Shown here: piece after piece, positions 1-47,494 of the stretch
Position numbering within the stretch: the stretch's first letter is position 1
How the letters are laid out: every line of letters begins with the position of its first letter
Translations under genes and position numbers: made by a program
Notes under the pieces: generated by a model
Database searches by the model: none
What the model saw: only the letters and a program-made list of their open reading frames with translations
What the model was told of the DNA's origin: nothing
Assembly (NCBI RefSeq): GCF_001649575.2
Contig: NC_051430.1
Span: forward strand, 33,686,112 to 33,750,111
Length of the DNA: 64,000 bases
Direction: 5' to 3'
Source of the DNA: Kryptolebias marmoratus
Lineage: Eukaryota > Chordata > Actinopteri > Cyprinodontiformes > Rivulidae

Positions 1-149
1 GTAATCATCAAAATTAAACGAAATAAACATTTGAAATATATGAGTTTGTATGTAATGTATGAATATAATATACAAGTTTCACTTTTTAAATGGAATTACT
101 GAAATCAATCTACTTTTTCATGATATTCTAATTTTATGACCAGCACCTG

Positions 150-365
150 TATGGTAATGAGGTTTGGATCATGGCTGAAGGAACAAGATCATTAATACAA
201 CCAGCTAAAATTAGCTTCCTGGCTGGGCTCGGCCTTGCAGATGGGGTGAGGAGCGCCATCTTCTGAGGGGAGTTTGACATAGAGCTGTTGCTCCTCCACT
301 TCAAAAGTCAGCAGAAGTGGTTCGGGCATCTGATTAGGCTACTTTCTGGACACCTCTCTCTAGAG
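150..365 (+). mobile_element. LINE fragment, C-terminal reverse-transcriptase ORF end
   Basis: Degenerate translation contains LLLHFKSQQKWFGHLIRLL, resembling the RWLGHLIRM stretch near the end of teleost non-LTR reverse transcriptases. It is broken by indels and is interrupted at 366 by a fold-back MITE end. Confidence 0.5.
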
Positions 366-424
366 CAGGGGTGGACATTCCTGGTCCTCGAGGGCCGCTG
401 TCTTGCATGTCTTACTTGTTTACC
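366..424. mobile_element. partial fold-back hAT-type MITE (left end)
   Basis: Begins CAGGGGTGGACATTCCTGG and continues with the family motif TCCTCGAGGGCC. Only the left arm remains. The 8 bases before it, CTCTAGAG, fit a hAT target sequence. Confidence 0.65.
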
Positions 425-1976
425 TGCTATTGGGGGTCCTGGGTGTGATGACAGTGGATCCATGATGTACAGACTGCATGTATCAGTGGGATTTCATTGT
501 TGAGAATTTGAAACAGGATTGGCCACAGGTCTTTAAAATAGTGGAGCTCAGACATGATGCATGATCTGTATTCTGATGTGGGCAAAGAGAGTTGTGTCCC
601 TGGGCATGGTGCGATTGTGAGTGAAGTGCTGTTGATGTATAGAGTTAGAGTTATGGCACATTAGAACATCTTGGGGATGCAGAGAGAATCAGGAAAAACT
701 TATTTGGTAAGTTCTAGGTGCATAGCAGAATCATAATTACCTTCACACTGAAGGAGGTTTTCCTAATTTGCAATCCATCCACATTCTTATAGGTTGTATA
801 GGTTGTAGAGAGACATGCAGTGGATTGACCATAGGTTACAGATCTGTGTTAAAAATGATTTGAAAAGAAGAAAATATCAAATAATTCATATTATGTTGAC
901 TATGTAAATTCTTACAAATAATAATAAAATGAGGTCACCACTTTGTTTTTTCTCAGATAGTCTCTTTTACAGGATTTTCTTACCCCGGAACCTATTTTTG
1001 AGAAATTCCTACAATGACGTTTCTGTGTGGACGCAAAGCTGAAACTCAAACAAACAAAAAGTTTTTTTGTATTCACCAAAACCATTCCCATGTGGACAGG
1101 GCCTAAGTTTTTATAACAATAACAATAATGCGGCCGTTAAGGTGGCATGAGTTACTGATTGGGTTGTTGTCTCTTGTTGACTCGTATGGTTCCTGACGAG
1201 GCCAACATGTGAGCTGTTTTGTTCGCGTTTCAAGACACGAGTTGTTGCAATCAGCCTCGAGAGGTAAAACGTCTTCAAGAAACAAGACCAGTTGCCTTCT
1301 GTTTAATCACTAAGAATTTTTTATGTATTTAGGTTGGACTGAGTCTGCAAATCAGCCATTGGCTACGGTCTATGTAACAGATTATTTAATATGTAAAATG
1401 GTTTTTTGTACTGTCCCTGAATAAACTGCAGTTGTCTCATTTGTTTTTAATCAGGGAGCTTATTGTCAATGTAATTCCACAGACACATTCGAATCAGTTC
1501 AAACAAAGCAAAGAACAATGACTGTTTGTCAAGTGATTTTCAGTATTTGGTCTGCTAGTTTTTGTCTTCAAAAGAAAAGCACCTTAATATCCCTCCATAA
1601 GACTGCCTTCTCCTCTCTGGGGGGAGGGGAGGAGTTGATTAATGTGCTTTGCTGAGGCTTTTTGTTTGCAAATAGATGATAGGACAAATCTCTACAAGCC
1701 AAATGAATTGGCTTGGCAACAGAAAGGACCAGGTGCATCTGCTGCCCTGAAACTGCCATATGTCATCTCTGAACAACACTGAAACTGATCATTGAGTCCA
1801 GTTCAACAGGATTAGGCCCAGTAAATCCACTCCGCAAATGAGTTAGAGTTTAAACTGTATGGATCCCAGAAGGCAGACTGAGAGGATTCATCTTAAAGAA
1901 TTCACAGTATTCTGTTTTATTACCTCAGGGAACAGAATCTTGGAGAAACAATGTCAGTGAGCCAGTGTTGCCAACT
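425..1976. other. no recognisable gene
   Basis: AT-rich non-coding sequence, 5' flank or first intron of large1. I see no conserved coding block, RNA gene or transposon end here. Confidence 0.5.
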
Positions 1977-1978
1977 TA

Positions 1979-2781
1979 CCGTATTTCCACGACCATAAGG
2001 CACACATAAAAGTCTTAGATTTTCTTCAAAATGTGCGGCGTGCCTTGTGTGTTGTTGATGTAAGGCGGACGTAGTAGAGAACACCATGAGAACGTTAAAG
2101 GGGGAAGTGTGGGCGTAGATTGTATATACGTAAAAGAACGGGTATGTGCGTTATGCAGAACATCGTTGTTTTAACAACCCTGAAAATGGCAAAGAGACAC
2201 GCTTATGAAGCACAGTTTAAACTGAAGGCCATCAGCTACGCGGAGGAACATGGAAATCGAGCAGCCGCGAGAGAATTTAAGATTAATGAATCGATGGTTC
2301 GCAAGTGGAGGAAGCTGAAAAATGAGCTCCGACGGGTGAAGAAGACGCAGCTGAGCTTCCGCAGAAATAAGGCGAGGTGGGCCGAGTTGGAGGAAAGACT
2401 CGAGCAGTGGATCATCGAGCAAAGAACAAGTGGGAGAAGCGTTTCGACGGTCACCATTCAACTAAAAGCAGTAACGCTAGCAGAAGAAATGAAAATTGAA
2501 CATTTCCGAGGAGGTCCGTCTTGGTGCTTTCGTTTCATGAAACGGTGCCATTTTTCCATCCGGACCAGGACTACGGTAGCGCAGAAACTTCCAGCGGATT
2601 ATAATGAAAAGCTGGTCATCTTCCGCTCCTACTGCAGCAAACACATCCAGCCCAGCCACATCACTAACATGGACGAGGTGCCGCGTATATAAAACTATAA
2701 TCAGGTGCGCCTTATGTGTGTGTTAAATACAGTAATGGCACACAAAAACTGAGACTGCGCCTTATGGTCGGGAAAATACGG
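1979..2781 (+). mobile_element. pogo-like (Tc1/mariner superfamily) DNA transposon, internally deleted
   Basis: Ends are inverted repeats of about 25 bases (CCGTATTTCC...CCATAAGGC and its complement) flanked by TA at 1977-1978 and 2782-2783. An open frame (about 2186-2692) encodes AKRHAYEAQFKLKAISYAEE..., a psq/CENP-B-type helix-turn-helix with NRAAAREFKINESMVRKWR and a second HTH region ending NMDEVP. That motif starts the DDE catalytic domain in pogo transposases, and the frame stops right after it, so the catalytic domain is gone. The right end follows directly. Confidence 0.88.
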
Positions 2782-3033
2782 TAGTGACTTTGTGGCTATA
2801 ATTTTCTGACCTCTCAAGTGACAAGTTTTCAAAAACGAGACTAGCCAACAAATCGAGTGACTTTTTCTGGTCTTATTGAAGAGTTTTGCAGATTCTGACA
2901 TGAAAGCTAGCATCATTCTTTCCAACAAGCAACAGGAGCCCCTCCCTGTCCCACAGCACTGACAGGCTGCCCAGTCCTCCTGTAGCGTCCGTCCAGCTGC
3001 AGAAACTCAGCCCACCACATCCAGACTCTAAAT

Positions 3034-3245
3034 CAGGGGTGTCCAGTCCTGGTCCTCAGGGCCACCATCCTGCAGGTTTTCCTTGTTTCTCTGCTCCAAC
3101 ACACCTGATTCAGTGGTTAAATCACCTCTTCATGTTCTGCAGAAGCCTGTTAATCACCCATTGATTCAAATCAGGTGTGTTGGAGCAGAGGAACAAGGAA
3201 AACCTGCAGGATGATGGTCCTGAGGACCAGGATTGGACCCCCCTG
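3034..3245. mobile_element. fold-back hAT-type MITE, complete
   Basis: 212-bp near-palindrome, CAGGGGTGTCCAGTCCTGG ... ending in CCCCCTG. Perfect 8-bp target duplication CTCTAAAT at 3026-3033 and 3246-3253. The arms share motifs CTCCAACACACCTGATT and AATCAGGTGTGTTGGAG. No coding capacity. Confidence 0.92.
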
Positions 3246-4388
3246 CTCTAAATGAACCAAGCATGCTCGAAGCCACCACTCAATTTATGGTGGGATGTAA
3301 ATGTAAAATATAGTCTTACTGCACTAAAACAACTTTGAGTCTCTTTTGGGCCACTTTTGCCAGCCCAAAGCGTGGCTACAGGAGGAGGATTGGAATTGTG
3401 ACATTAAATAAAACAAGAATCAACAGAAAAAAAGTTCATTTGTAGTTTTATTGTTGTTCACTGGTCATCTATGCAAATTAGGTGATGACATCATCTGGCA
3501 ACTTTTAGGATAGCTAATGGCAACTTTCCTGACTGAGGAGTTGGCAACAGTGCTGTGAGCCACTTCAGAAACAAACATGGTAATCTGAAAAAACCATGAA
3601 CGTTACTCATTGTTACTTATATTACTTCATTAAAGTTATTCATCTTTTTGTTTGATTGGTTTTGGCGCCTTTAACATGGCTTGTTTTCTTTTTTCATCTA
3701 GGTGTTTCTGTCATGGGACAATAGTCAACCTAGATATTTTACTTTCTGCTTCCACAGCTGAAGTTATTGTTGCTGACCTTATGACCTTGTTTTGACTAGA
3801 GGTGCAGCAGTACCAAAGTGACATTAATGTCATCAACATGTAGCAAAATTTAACTGTTTTACAGTGGATTCAATTTTGCCAGAACTCTCACAATCAATAA
3901 AAAGCCTTAACGTTTTCTCCTCCTGGTCAGTTAGAAGAATTAGATGTCATGGCTCTTTCTCTTCTTTTGACTGCTGTAGTTGTCCAATTCAACTGTTTGG
4001 AGAAGATATTCTGTGAAGGGGATGAACTATCATTTCCCCCCACCCAGTTGCCAATCTCCTGCTTCCTCTCCTTTCATCACAAATAATCCTACATCTGCCC
4101 ACGGGGCCCCAGGTGGCTTAGCGCAGGATACATGTGGTGCCTGTCCCCCACAAAACAGTTTTTGCTCTGCATCTGTCAATTTTACTGCAGCTCCTGTCAT
4201 CCCACTTTTATTCCAATACAACTTGGTGAGTCTAATTCTGGAATTGCGTTTGTTTTTTGGAAAAAGATTCCCTCATAATTTGTATGTCTGTGCAGTTCAC
4301 TGTAGATCCCTAAAGGCTATCGGCTCAGTCTCAATCATAGGATCCCAGCCACCCCTTACCAAACACCATTCAGTTTTTAGTTTTGCTT

Positions 4389-4724
4389 TTAATGGTTCAA
4401 ATCTTTCCCATTCAGAAAATGGCTAGCTGCCAACTTTCTTATTTGTCTCTTAAGTTTCCTAGCCTTATGCCTTGGGTGTGGGATGTCTCTCACAATGTTT
4501 CTAACATCAGCTGTGGTCCATGGTTGTAGATTCCTACAGTTCTGGGTTGGCCACCAGCCACCAGCCACATTTGGGTTAGGCATTTCTATCAGTGGCATAA
4601 TTTCAGCATTATCTGCACTGGGTTTTAAAAGAAAAGGATTGCTATAATTGCTCCGCATACTGTATGTGTAGGTGTCACCGCTCTTGATGAATATGATAAT
4701 GCTGAGTCGGAGGAGCAGTGCCAA
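4389..4724 (-). mobile_element. possible retroviral gag-like scrap
   Basis: The - strand frame contains a segment with PWTTADVRNIVRDIPHP, reminiscent of the start of retroviral or retrotransposon Gag capsid domains. It is short, isolated and without flanking LTRs or pol that I can see. Low confidence; described only. Confidence 0.3.
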
Positions 4725-5013
4725 ATGCTGATGGTGGCAGAAATGGGGGGAAGAGGGTACGATGGAGGATCCGGCCTTGAGCCATACGGTGGTGTTTCTC
4801 TGTCCTCCCGTTTTTGTTGCTCTGTATATAAACAGAATAAAGAGGTTTAGTTGTCCATTTTACTTTTTCTTCTTCTCTTTCCCTTTCCTTCTCTCTCTCT
4901 CTTCTTTTATCTCTCTCCATTCCTTTCGTTCCTGTTCTTCTATCAGTGTTCGTGATGTTGCTGGTAGTTTGATTCCTGTCTAACATCAGTTTGTCTCTCT
5001 CGTAACCCTACAG

Positions 5014-41171
<36,158 letters not shown>

Positions 41172-41974
41172 CCACCACTGCAGACCTTCCATCCCCCAGT
41201 GCTGAACTACTGACACGATGAGCTGGGGAGGACGAGGGTGGGCGGGGGGCACAGAAACAGCTTCCATGGCACCCCACTGGGATTCTGCAAGACTTGAGTC
41301 CCTCAGACTGGAACAGAACATTTGAACATCAGTGTGAGACCGCCTGAGTCTTTGACTCCAAATTTGGTCCTCTGTTGTGGAGGAGAAGAGATAATCCAGT
41401 GTCCAACTTCTGTGGGGGCCCCAGCTCTATCTCAGGCAGGAAGCAAAAGCAAAGCAGAGATCCAATGCCTTGCTACAGTTGTTAGAGTAATGACAGCCCA
41501 GTGGTGGTTGAGATTGTGTGTGCGTGTGTGTGTGTGTGTGTTCAGAACCAGCTGCAGCGGTTTGTCTGACGGTAAAGTGGGAAGTCAGATAAGACAACGA
41601 GATAAATCCAGGGTTTAAAAGTGTGCGTTGAGGAAGCTGAGTATCTCCAGCTGCTTCGTCTGTCTCAGATGATTCAGATGAGAAAATGTTGAGCGATGGA
41701 TGGCTGGAGATCATCTCTTCAGCTCAGAGTCAGAATCCATCCAGAGCAGTGAGATCAAACATTGCAACAGGAAGTGTCGGGGAAGTCACTATGCTCCCTG
41801 ACAAGGTGAAGAAACAAATGCTGAGCTCACACTTTGATTTTCTTTCCAGAGACCAGGATTATTTTTAGTTTTGTCGGCAGAAGCATGGAGGGGAGCTGGT
41901 CTTACAATCTGAACTGTCAGGAGCTTCAGAGGAGGACATGAAGTCTTGTTTTCTTTCTTTTGATGGACTCGGAT
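41172..41974 (+). other. large1: likely proximal large1 3' UTR
   Basis: Unique, moderately GC-rich sequence directly after the stop, with no other coding signal. A (TG)n tract lies at about 41519-41541. The UTR end is not clear: no AATAAA occurs close by, an ATTAAA lies near 42200, and the first clear AATAAA I noticed is at 46469-46474. Inference only. Confidence 0.45.
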
Positions 41975-42085
41975 CTGTCCAGGGTGTCCTCCGCCTCTCG
42001 CCTCTCACACAGTGACTGCTGGAGATGGACACCAGCCCCCTGCGACCCAGGATGGAGAAGCGGGTAAAGAAAACGGTTGGATGGA
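41975..42085 (+). repeat. fish dispersed repeat R2 (GTGACTGCTGGAGATGGACA)
   Basis: Contains CACACAGTGACTGCTGG, ACACCAGCCCCCTGCGACCC and GGAGAAGCGGGTAAAGAAAA. Two further copies at 59605-59725 and 60930-61155; a very common teleost repeat tail, class not assigned here. Confidence 0.6.
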
Positions 42086-42159
42086 TTCTAATAACAGTAC
42101 GAATTGAAGATTTAGCGTTCCTTGAAGGATTGCATTTTGCTCACCACCTTTAGTGCCAG

Positions 42160-42740
42160 AGTTTTACACTGAGGTCATGATCTTTTGAGAAATTACAACA
42201 TTAAAGTCATTTGTTCAAACTTTGAAAATAACATTTTGCATAATCTAATGCAATTTCCCCAAAAAGTCACTCAGAGGATGTGTTAGAAATGATTTTCACC
42301 ACACTTTAGCTCAGTGTATGTAAAACTGACTAAACTGTAGCCATTTTTGTGTTTTGTACGGGTATTTGGCTGTGGTGGCCATCTTGAATTGGGTTGGCTC
42401 CAATAGGTAATCTGCTGTAGATGTACATTCAATAATTATTTTCTAAAATTTTCAATACAATCTGTCCTCTGTTTTATCAGACATTTTGTTAACAAACAGG
42501 CAAAGTTGACTGCTATTCCCACACCACGCTCATTATATTTAAAACGGATTTTATGTTTACCTGGATCACTTTTCTGTGGCAGCCCACTTGAATCGAGTTT
42601 ACTTCAAAACTTAATCATTTGTAGATGTCAACCCAATAATTATTTTCTGAAAATTTGATTAAAATCTGTCCAGTGGTTCTTGTGATATTTTCTTAATGGT
42701 ACAAAGTTATGAACATTTGAACAGACATGAGCAAAATCAT
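42160..42740 (-). repeat. dispersed repeat family R1, tandem reverse copies
   Basis: Reverse-strand R1 motifs occur twice: GGTGGCCATCTTGAATTGGG, TGTAGATGTACATTCAATAA, TTTTGTTAACAAACAGGC, then GTAGATGTCAACCCAATAAT. Confidence 0.65.
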
Positions 42741-43001
42741 TATTACCCTTAACAAGCAGTTTTTATGTGTAATGCTTTTATAACACTAATGAGTTGCATT
42801 ATCTTTATTTCAGGTTTCAAACACAGTTTGCAGCTCTGGACAAGTTTCATTTCATGAGAGAAGGGGCAGAAATGTCTGTTAGTAACGTTTGTAGACCCCT
42901 GGATTAAACAAGATTTGGGTGTATTCCAACCTCTGGCAGAAAATGTGATTTTTTTTTTTCATTTACTCACAGATATGCCAAAAAAAAAGAAAACTCAGAA
43001 G

Positions 43002-43057
43002 TTTTTTTTCCTTTGGATCCATGAAATTTCCCTTTCATGGATCCAAAGGAAAAAAAA
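43002..43057. repeat. perfect 25-bp inverted repeat (hairpin), 6-base loop
   Basis: Left arm 43002-43026, right arm 43033-43057, loop TTTCCC. Arms are perfectly complementary, with GGATCC in the stem and T8/A8 at the base. No matching transposon family recognised. Confidence 0.93.
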
Positions 43058-43509
43058 CAACAGTTTTCAGGCGATAGGTGGAAAATTAACTTCAAGTGGT
43101 GATAAGATGAACTGCATGTAAAGTATCACAGTATGAAAGTTTTCATATTTAACGAAGATTATTTTATCCCAATTTCCATCAGCTAATTGTACATTTCTAA
43201 CTCTAACCTATTGTTTTTTTTTCATTTAAACCACCCAGTGATGCGTTTTCACAGCAACCAATAGAATGGCAGCCTTCTTTTAAAAAGTACAACTTCTCAC
43301 CATAGCCTTGATCTTTTTCTATAACTAAGTAGTTTTCTTGGCTGAACTTGGCAAAGGAGTGATATCATCACATGATGACACTGTTGTGTACTTCCTGACT
43401 ATCACCCAATTTATACTTAAAGGTCCAACAGTAAACACACATTGTGTGGCTGTGAATGATGTCCTCTATGTCCTCTGTATTTCTTCTTCTTCTGTCTACA
43501 CATCGGCCC

Positions 43510-44203
43510 GGTCCCAATCCTCGCACTTCCACCATCGTGTCCTTCAAATGCGCGTTCATGCTGAACAGTTTGAGTGCGTAGCGTGTCCCAATCCTTCAGA
43601 GTGCGCTTTAGCCCCGCCCCCTTTGTGTACTACATTTGCCCTTTGGTTAAGCCCGCATCCAGGTGGACTTCGGCAAAGTGTTTATCCTCAATTCATCACT
43701 GCATGTGACGTTTAGAATTTTTTTAATTATCTTTATCGACAATGAAAGGGTTTTGAATTAAAAGATGGAAATATGGCAGTGGTGACAGAGCGAGCTGCGT
43801 CTGTCACGAAAAAAGATGTTTTCAAATATAAAGTATTGAAATAATTCTTGTTTCACTCGGCTGTACACGTGTGAATACTATCAAACTTTGCTCCGTATCC
43901 AACAAGTCAGAACAAAACACATTTTAACAGCCAAATATCTCCTGCAATGACTTTGGAAAGCAAAAATACCTAAACTGTACTTTTAAAATCGTACTGGCAC
44001 CTTCTTAAAATGCCAAAACAGCGACCGGTCCGCCATGTTGGATGTCACAGTTACGAAGCAGAGGCACAAATCGATGACGTAACCTGTACTGTCCCAATTC
44101 TCCAATTTTTGCATGCTTATAACCTGCACACAAACCCTTCTGTGCACTTTGACTGAGTACACCTTCATAGAGGGGCGGAGGGTGGAGGGCGAGGATTGGG
44201 ACC
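43510..44203. mobile_element. non-autonomous DNA element with 15-bp perfect TIRs
   Basis: GGTCCCAATCCTCGC at 43510-43524 and its exact complement at 44189-44203. Internal subterminal repeats GTCCCAATCC (about 43585) and TGTCCCAATTCTCC (about 44092). No transposase frame and no clear target duplication, so the superfamily is unknown. Confidence 0.7.
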
Positions 44204-44619
44204 GAGCCATAATCTCACATTCTGCATCTGTACTTTTGGCAGTAGATGGCAGCACTAGAACACGGTTCATGCACAAAAATCAATCACTAAATAACAAACC
44301 CCTCCCTACTAAATGAATAAGCCACATTTAACAATTCCAAGATACAGGAAAACATGTTTTAACCCAACTAAGGTAATAAGGTATACTTCTGAAACATTGA
44401 CATCACTCCAGGGACAATTCTGCAAATTTCTACAAACTTAAGCATTTGGGAGGCCACCGTTCTCTCAAAGAATAAAAACCGATGGTTTGGTCCTCTGGTG
44501 GATCTTCTCTCAGCAGTAGAAACAAAAGCTCATGTGGAGTTTCACCACAGTTCAGTTAGGAACAGTAGAGACTACCGGTGGAAAAGGAATAGGCTCAACA
44601 GCAGCTGGTGTGTCTTTGG

Positions 44620-45320
44620 TAAGTCACGCTTGAGCTGAACTGTTCAGTTTGGGTGGTTCAAAATGAGTTAATGGTGCCATTTCTACACGAGCTTTTGATC
44701 CTGAAAGCAGCTGATCAATATGTCTCTTCCAGTTTGTTGGCTCTTTGAAACCTTCAACACAGTTCCAGGGTCTGAACAAACCAATGTGCTGCTCCATTTG
44801 TGGATGGTTGATAGTTAGCAGACCGATTGTGTGAAACACCCTTCACTTTCAGGAACTTTATGAAACAAAGTGAGCTCCAATATTACTCACAAGTTGCTCA
44901 GGAAAGGCAAATCGACTGAACACCTCACCCAGCTGTGGTTGATTTCATTATGAATGCCTCTGGCCATGTACTATGGTACTAAAACATTTTGTCTTCAAAT
45001 GGACCAGCAAAATTCATATGAATGCAGTGCCATGGTTGAGTGAAGTGTGGCTGGTTGTGGCATGCAGTAACTTCCTTGCATGATGACCACCCACTTACAG
45101 TTTCCTCAACTTGTCTGTCAAGTCATGGTCACCAAAACTAGTTTCTGGTGAGTTCTATCATGCGACGCATGCCAGAGTGGTCAGCATGTAACTGTTTCAG
45201 TACTTTTTTCTGCAGTGCAGGTGAAGTGATAACTCTCCATCCCCTTAAAAGATAATATGTTTGCAGACAGTTCACTCTGTTTTCTGAGGTAGGGACTTCG
45301 CTGAGGAGATGTTCCCTATT
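44620..45320 (-). pseudogene. Ty3/gypsy integrase relic
   Basis: Frameshifted - strand translation shows, in order, an integrase zinc-binding region (KQLHADHSGMRRMIELTRN...), HMNFAGPF, WPEAF and STTAGEVFSRFAFPEQLVS, the layout of Ty3/gypsy integrase cores. Many stops; described only. No LTRs identified. Confidence 0.72.
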
Positions 45321-47165
45321 TCCACCTTTGGCCTAATTGTATGGGTCTGACCTTTTGAAACTGGTTTATTGTTCAGTTTGACTACTACAGAGCCTAACAC
45401 CTTATTACTAACTTTCACAAATCCTCTTATTAAACTGTGAAAGCCTTATTTTAGTTACAAAACAATGATTCAACAGTGTTTTATACTCAACACCACATGA
45501 GGCTGTGCAGGAAGATGGGAAGCTGCAGTCCAATCTCTCTGAGCTAACAGCAGAATAAAGCTTCCTTCCATTAACTTGGAGTCAGAGTGTCTTAAAAATG
45601 GCAGCCAGGAGTTTATTTCATCATTTTTAGTTTGACTTAAACAGAAGAGGTAGCGGTTTAGCTGCTCACAAGATAACAGGTGATATGGCTATCATAGTCC
45701 ACTCAGAATTTAGTGAGACTAAATTCTAAAAATTCACCCGTTCCTTTAAAAGTTTCTTGCAGTTTTGAGTCACCAGCTAGTTTCCAACTGCCTTAGGAGC
45801 TAAAGAGAAGAATACCAGGTTCCGTTAAAGTGAAGCAGTCATGGACTGTGGATGGGGAGATGATTCTGGAATTTAGTTTGGTTTTGGTCCATTGAAACAT
45901 GGGCAATATGGGTCTGCCGGTCAGGTTAAAGAGTAGTCCCCTCGTGTCCTTTGACTGGTTCTTTTTCAGGTTGTTTAGTTGAGTGAACATCTTACAAAGA
46001 TGTTTTTTTATATATTTTCTGCCAGAAGTTGGAATAATAAAAAGTGTCTGGAAGATCCAATCTTCCAGACACTGGAATCTGGAAGATCCAATGTGGACCC
46101 TAAGTTTGGACATGACTGTCAGACAGTTGGTTTGAAGCCACACATGTGAGTTGAAAAACCAGAGGTCAGTAATAGTCAGATGGCTCCAGGTGTTGAGCAT
46201 CTGTTGAATGTCACAGAGCCCAGATTAAGATGTCAGCGTGGATCCAGCAGTTAAACTGGAGACAACTCTATGTGTGAACTGTATTTGTCTCTCTGTGCAA
46301 TGAGCACTGTCTCAGCTGGTACACATGTCTGACTGTGTGTGGTTAATCTCTGTGTCCGATCTTCAGTGTGTGTCTGAAGTTTGACTGACAATGGATTGGC
46401 TTTTATTTGCAGTACTGGGAGAGGCTACTGTGTGAATGTAGGACACTTCTGACTGATGCTGCTACTTGAATAAAGACAAAGAGTCAAACATTCTGTTTTT
46501 TGTTCGTTTCATCATTTCTGCCTTCGTGGATATTAGTTTAACTTCTTGAGCCCCTCACACCTCACACAAATACTGTCTTTGAACAGGCACGACTTCAAGA
46601 CAGACATCCACTTCAAGGTAACGGTGCGTTCTGACAACTTTACAGGGCCAAATCTGTTTGTTTCTTCAAAGGGAGTTTTCCTCAGCTTGTATAAACAGCT
46701 GTGCGATTAAAATGTACGGTAATAAATGGCTTGAAAGCACTTTTACAATCAAATGTAGAGGTCTATGTTAAAACAGGGCAGTTAGACAGGAAGTTAATAT
46801 CTTTACTGTTGTACACTAAATCTACAACAGTAACTTTACAGTCAGCAACTATAGGGTTGAAACAAATACAACCCTTTCCACAGAGGCAAGACAATTGCTA
46901 GATCATTGAGCGTCTAAATTAATTGCCAGATCTCTCAAGAAACTTTTAGTGAGTGAACAATAATTGCTGAGGTCTTCCAATGATTTCTTAATCTTTCAGT
47001 GAATGCTATGGTCGCCATAGTCTGCATCAGATTTTGAACTGGTTCAAACCAGTCTGTGACAGAAGTGGTCTGTTGTTGAAATATTAACCCAGACTCAATC
47101 TGAAAATCTTCTTATGAGTAAAATCTATCTCCTTGTGCACAAGGGAGACATTTTAGATAGATTTA
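45321..47165. other. intergenic sequence without recognisable genes
   Basis: Unassigned sequence between the gypsy relic and the LINE fragments. It has AATAAA at 46469-46474 and a small inverted motif GTCTGGAAGAT/ATCTTCCAGAC near 46046-46071. Possible distal large1 3' UTR cannot be excluded. Confidence 0.4.
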
Positions 47166-47199
47166 TTGCATGCTTGGACTCCCCCATTTGAGCAGCTGG

Positions 47200-47483
47200 C
47201 TGATTCAAAGGTTCCAGTAAACACAGCACCTGAGACGGAACAGGTTTCAACCAGCCCTGTGCAGAGAAACAGACTGTTCCCTCCAAGGCTACACAAGTAC
47301 TTAAAAACAGATCAACACTTTCTTAAAGGTTACATGAAGGACTCCACCCATCCTGCACACAGGCTGTTTCAGCCCCTCCCCTCAGGCAGGCGGCTGAGGT
47401 GCATTCAGAGCCGAACCACCAGGCTCAGAAACAGTTTTTACCCTGCAGCTATCAGACTGCTGAACTCGAAAAAACACACTTAA
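47200..47483 (+). mobile_element. L2-like LINE fragment, ORF C-terminus
   Basis: Encodes KDSTHPAHRLFQPLPSGRR and RTTRLRNSFYPAAIRLLN, the end of L2-type LINE ORF2. Stops at 47483, then a second L2 fragment begins in its RT domain. Confidence 0.82.
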
Positions 47484-47494
47484 TCCACAGCTTC

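Noticed and set aside
3980..4426. 148-codon + strand open frame
   Set aside because: No recognisable domain or splice context; composition looks non-coding.
41519..41541. (TG)n tract as a regulatory Z-DNA element
   Set aside because: Short dinucleotide repeats are common in fish UTRs; nothing here supports a function.
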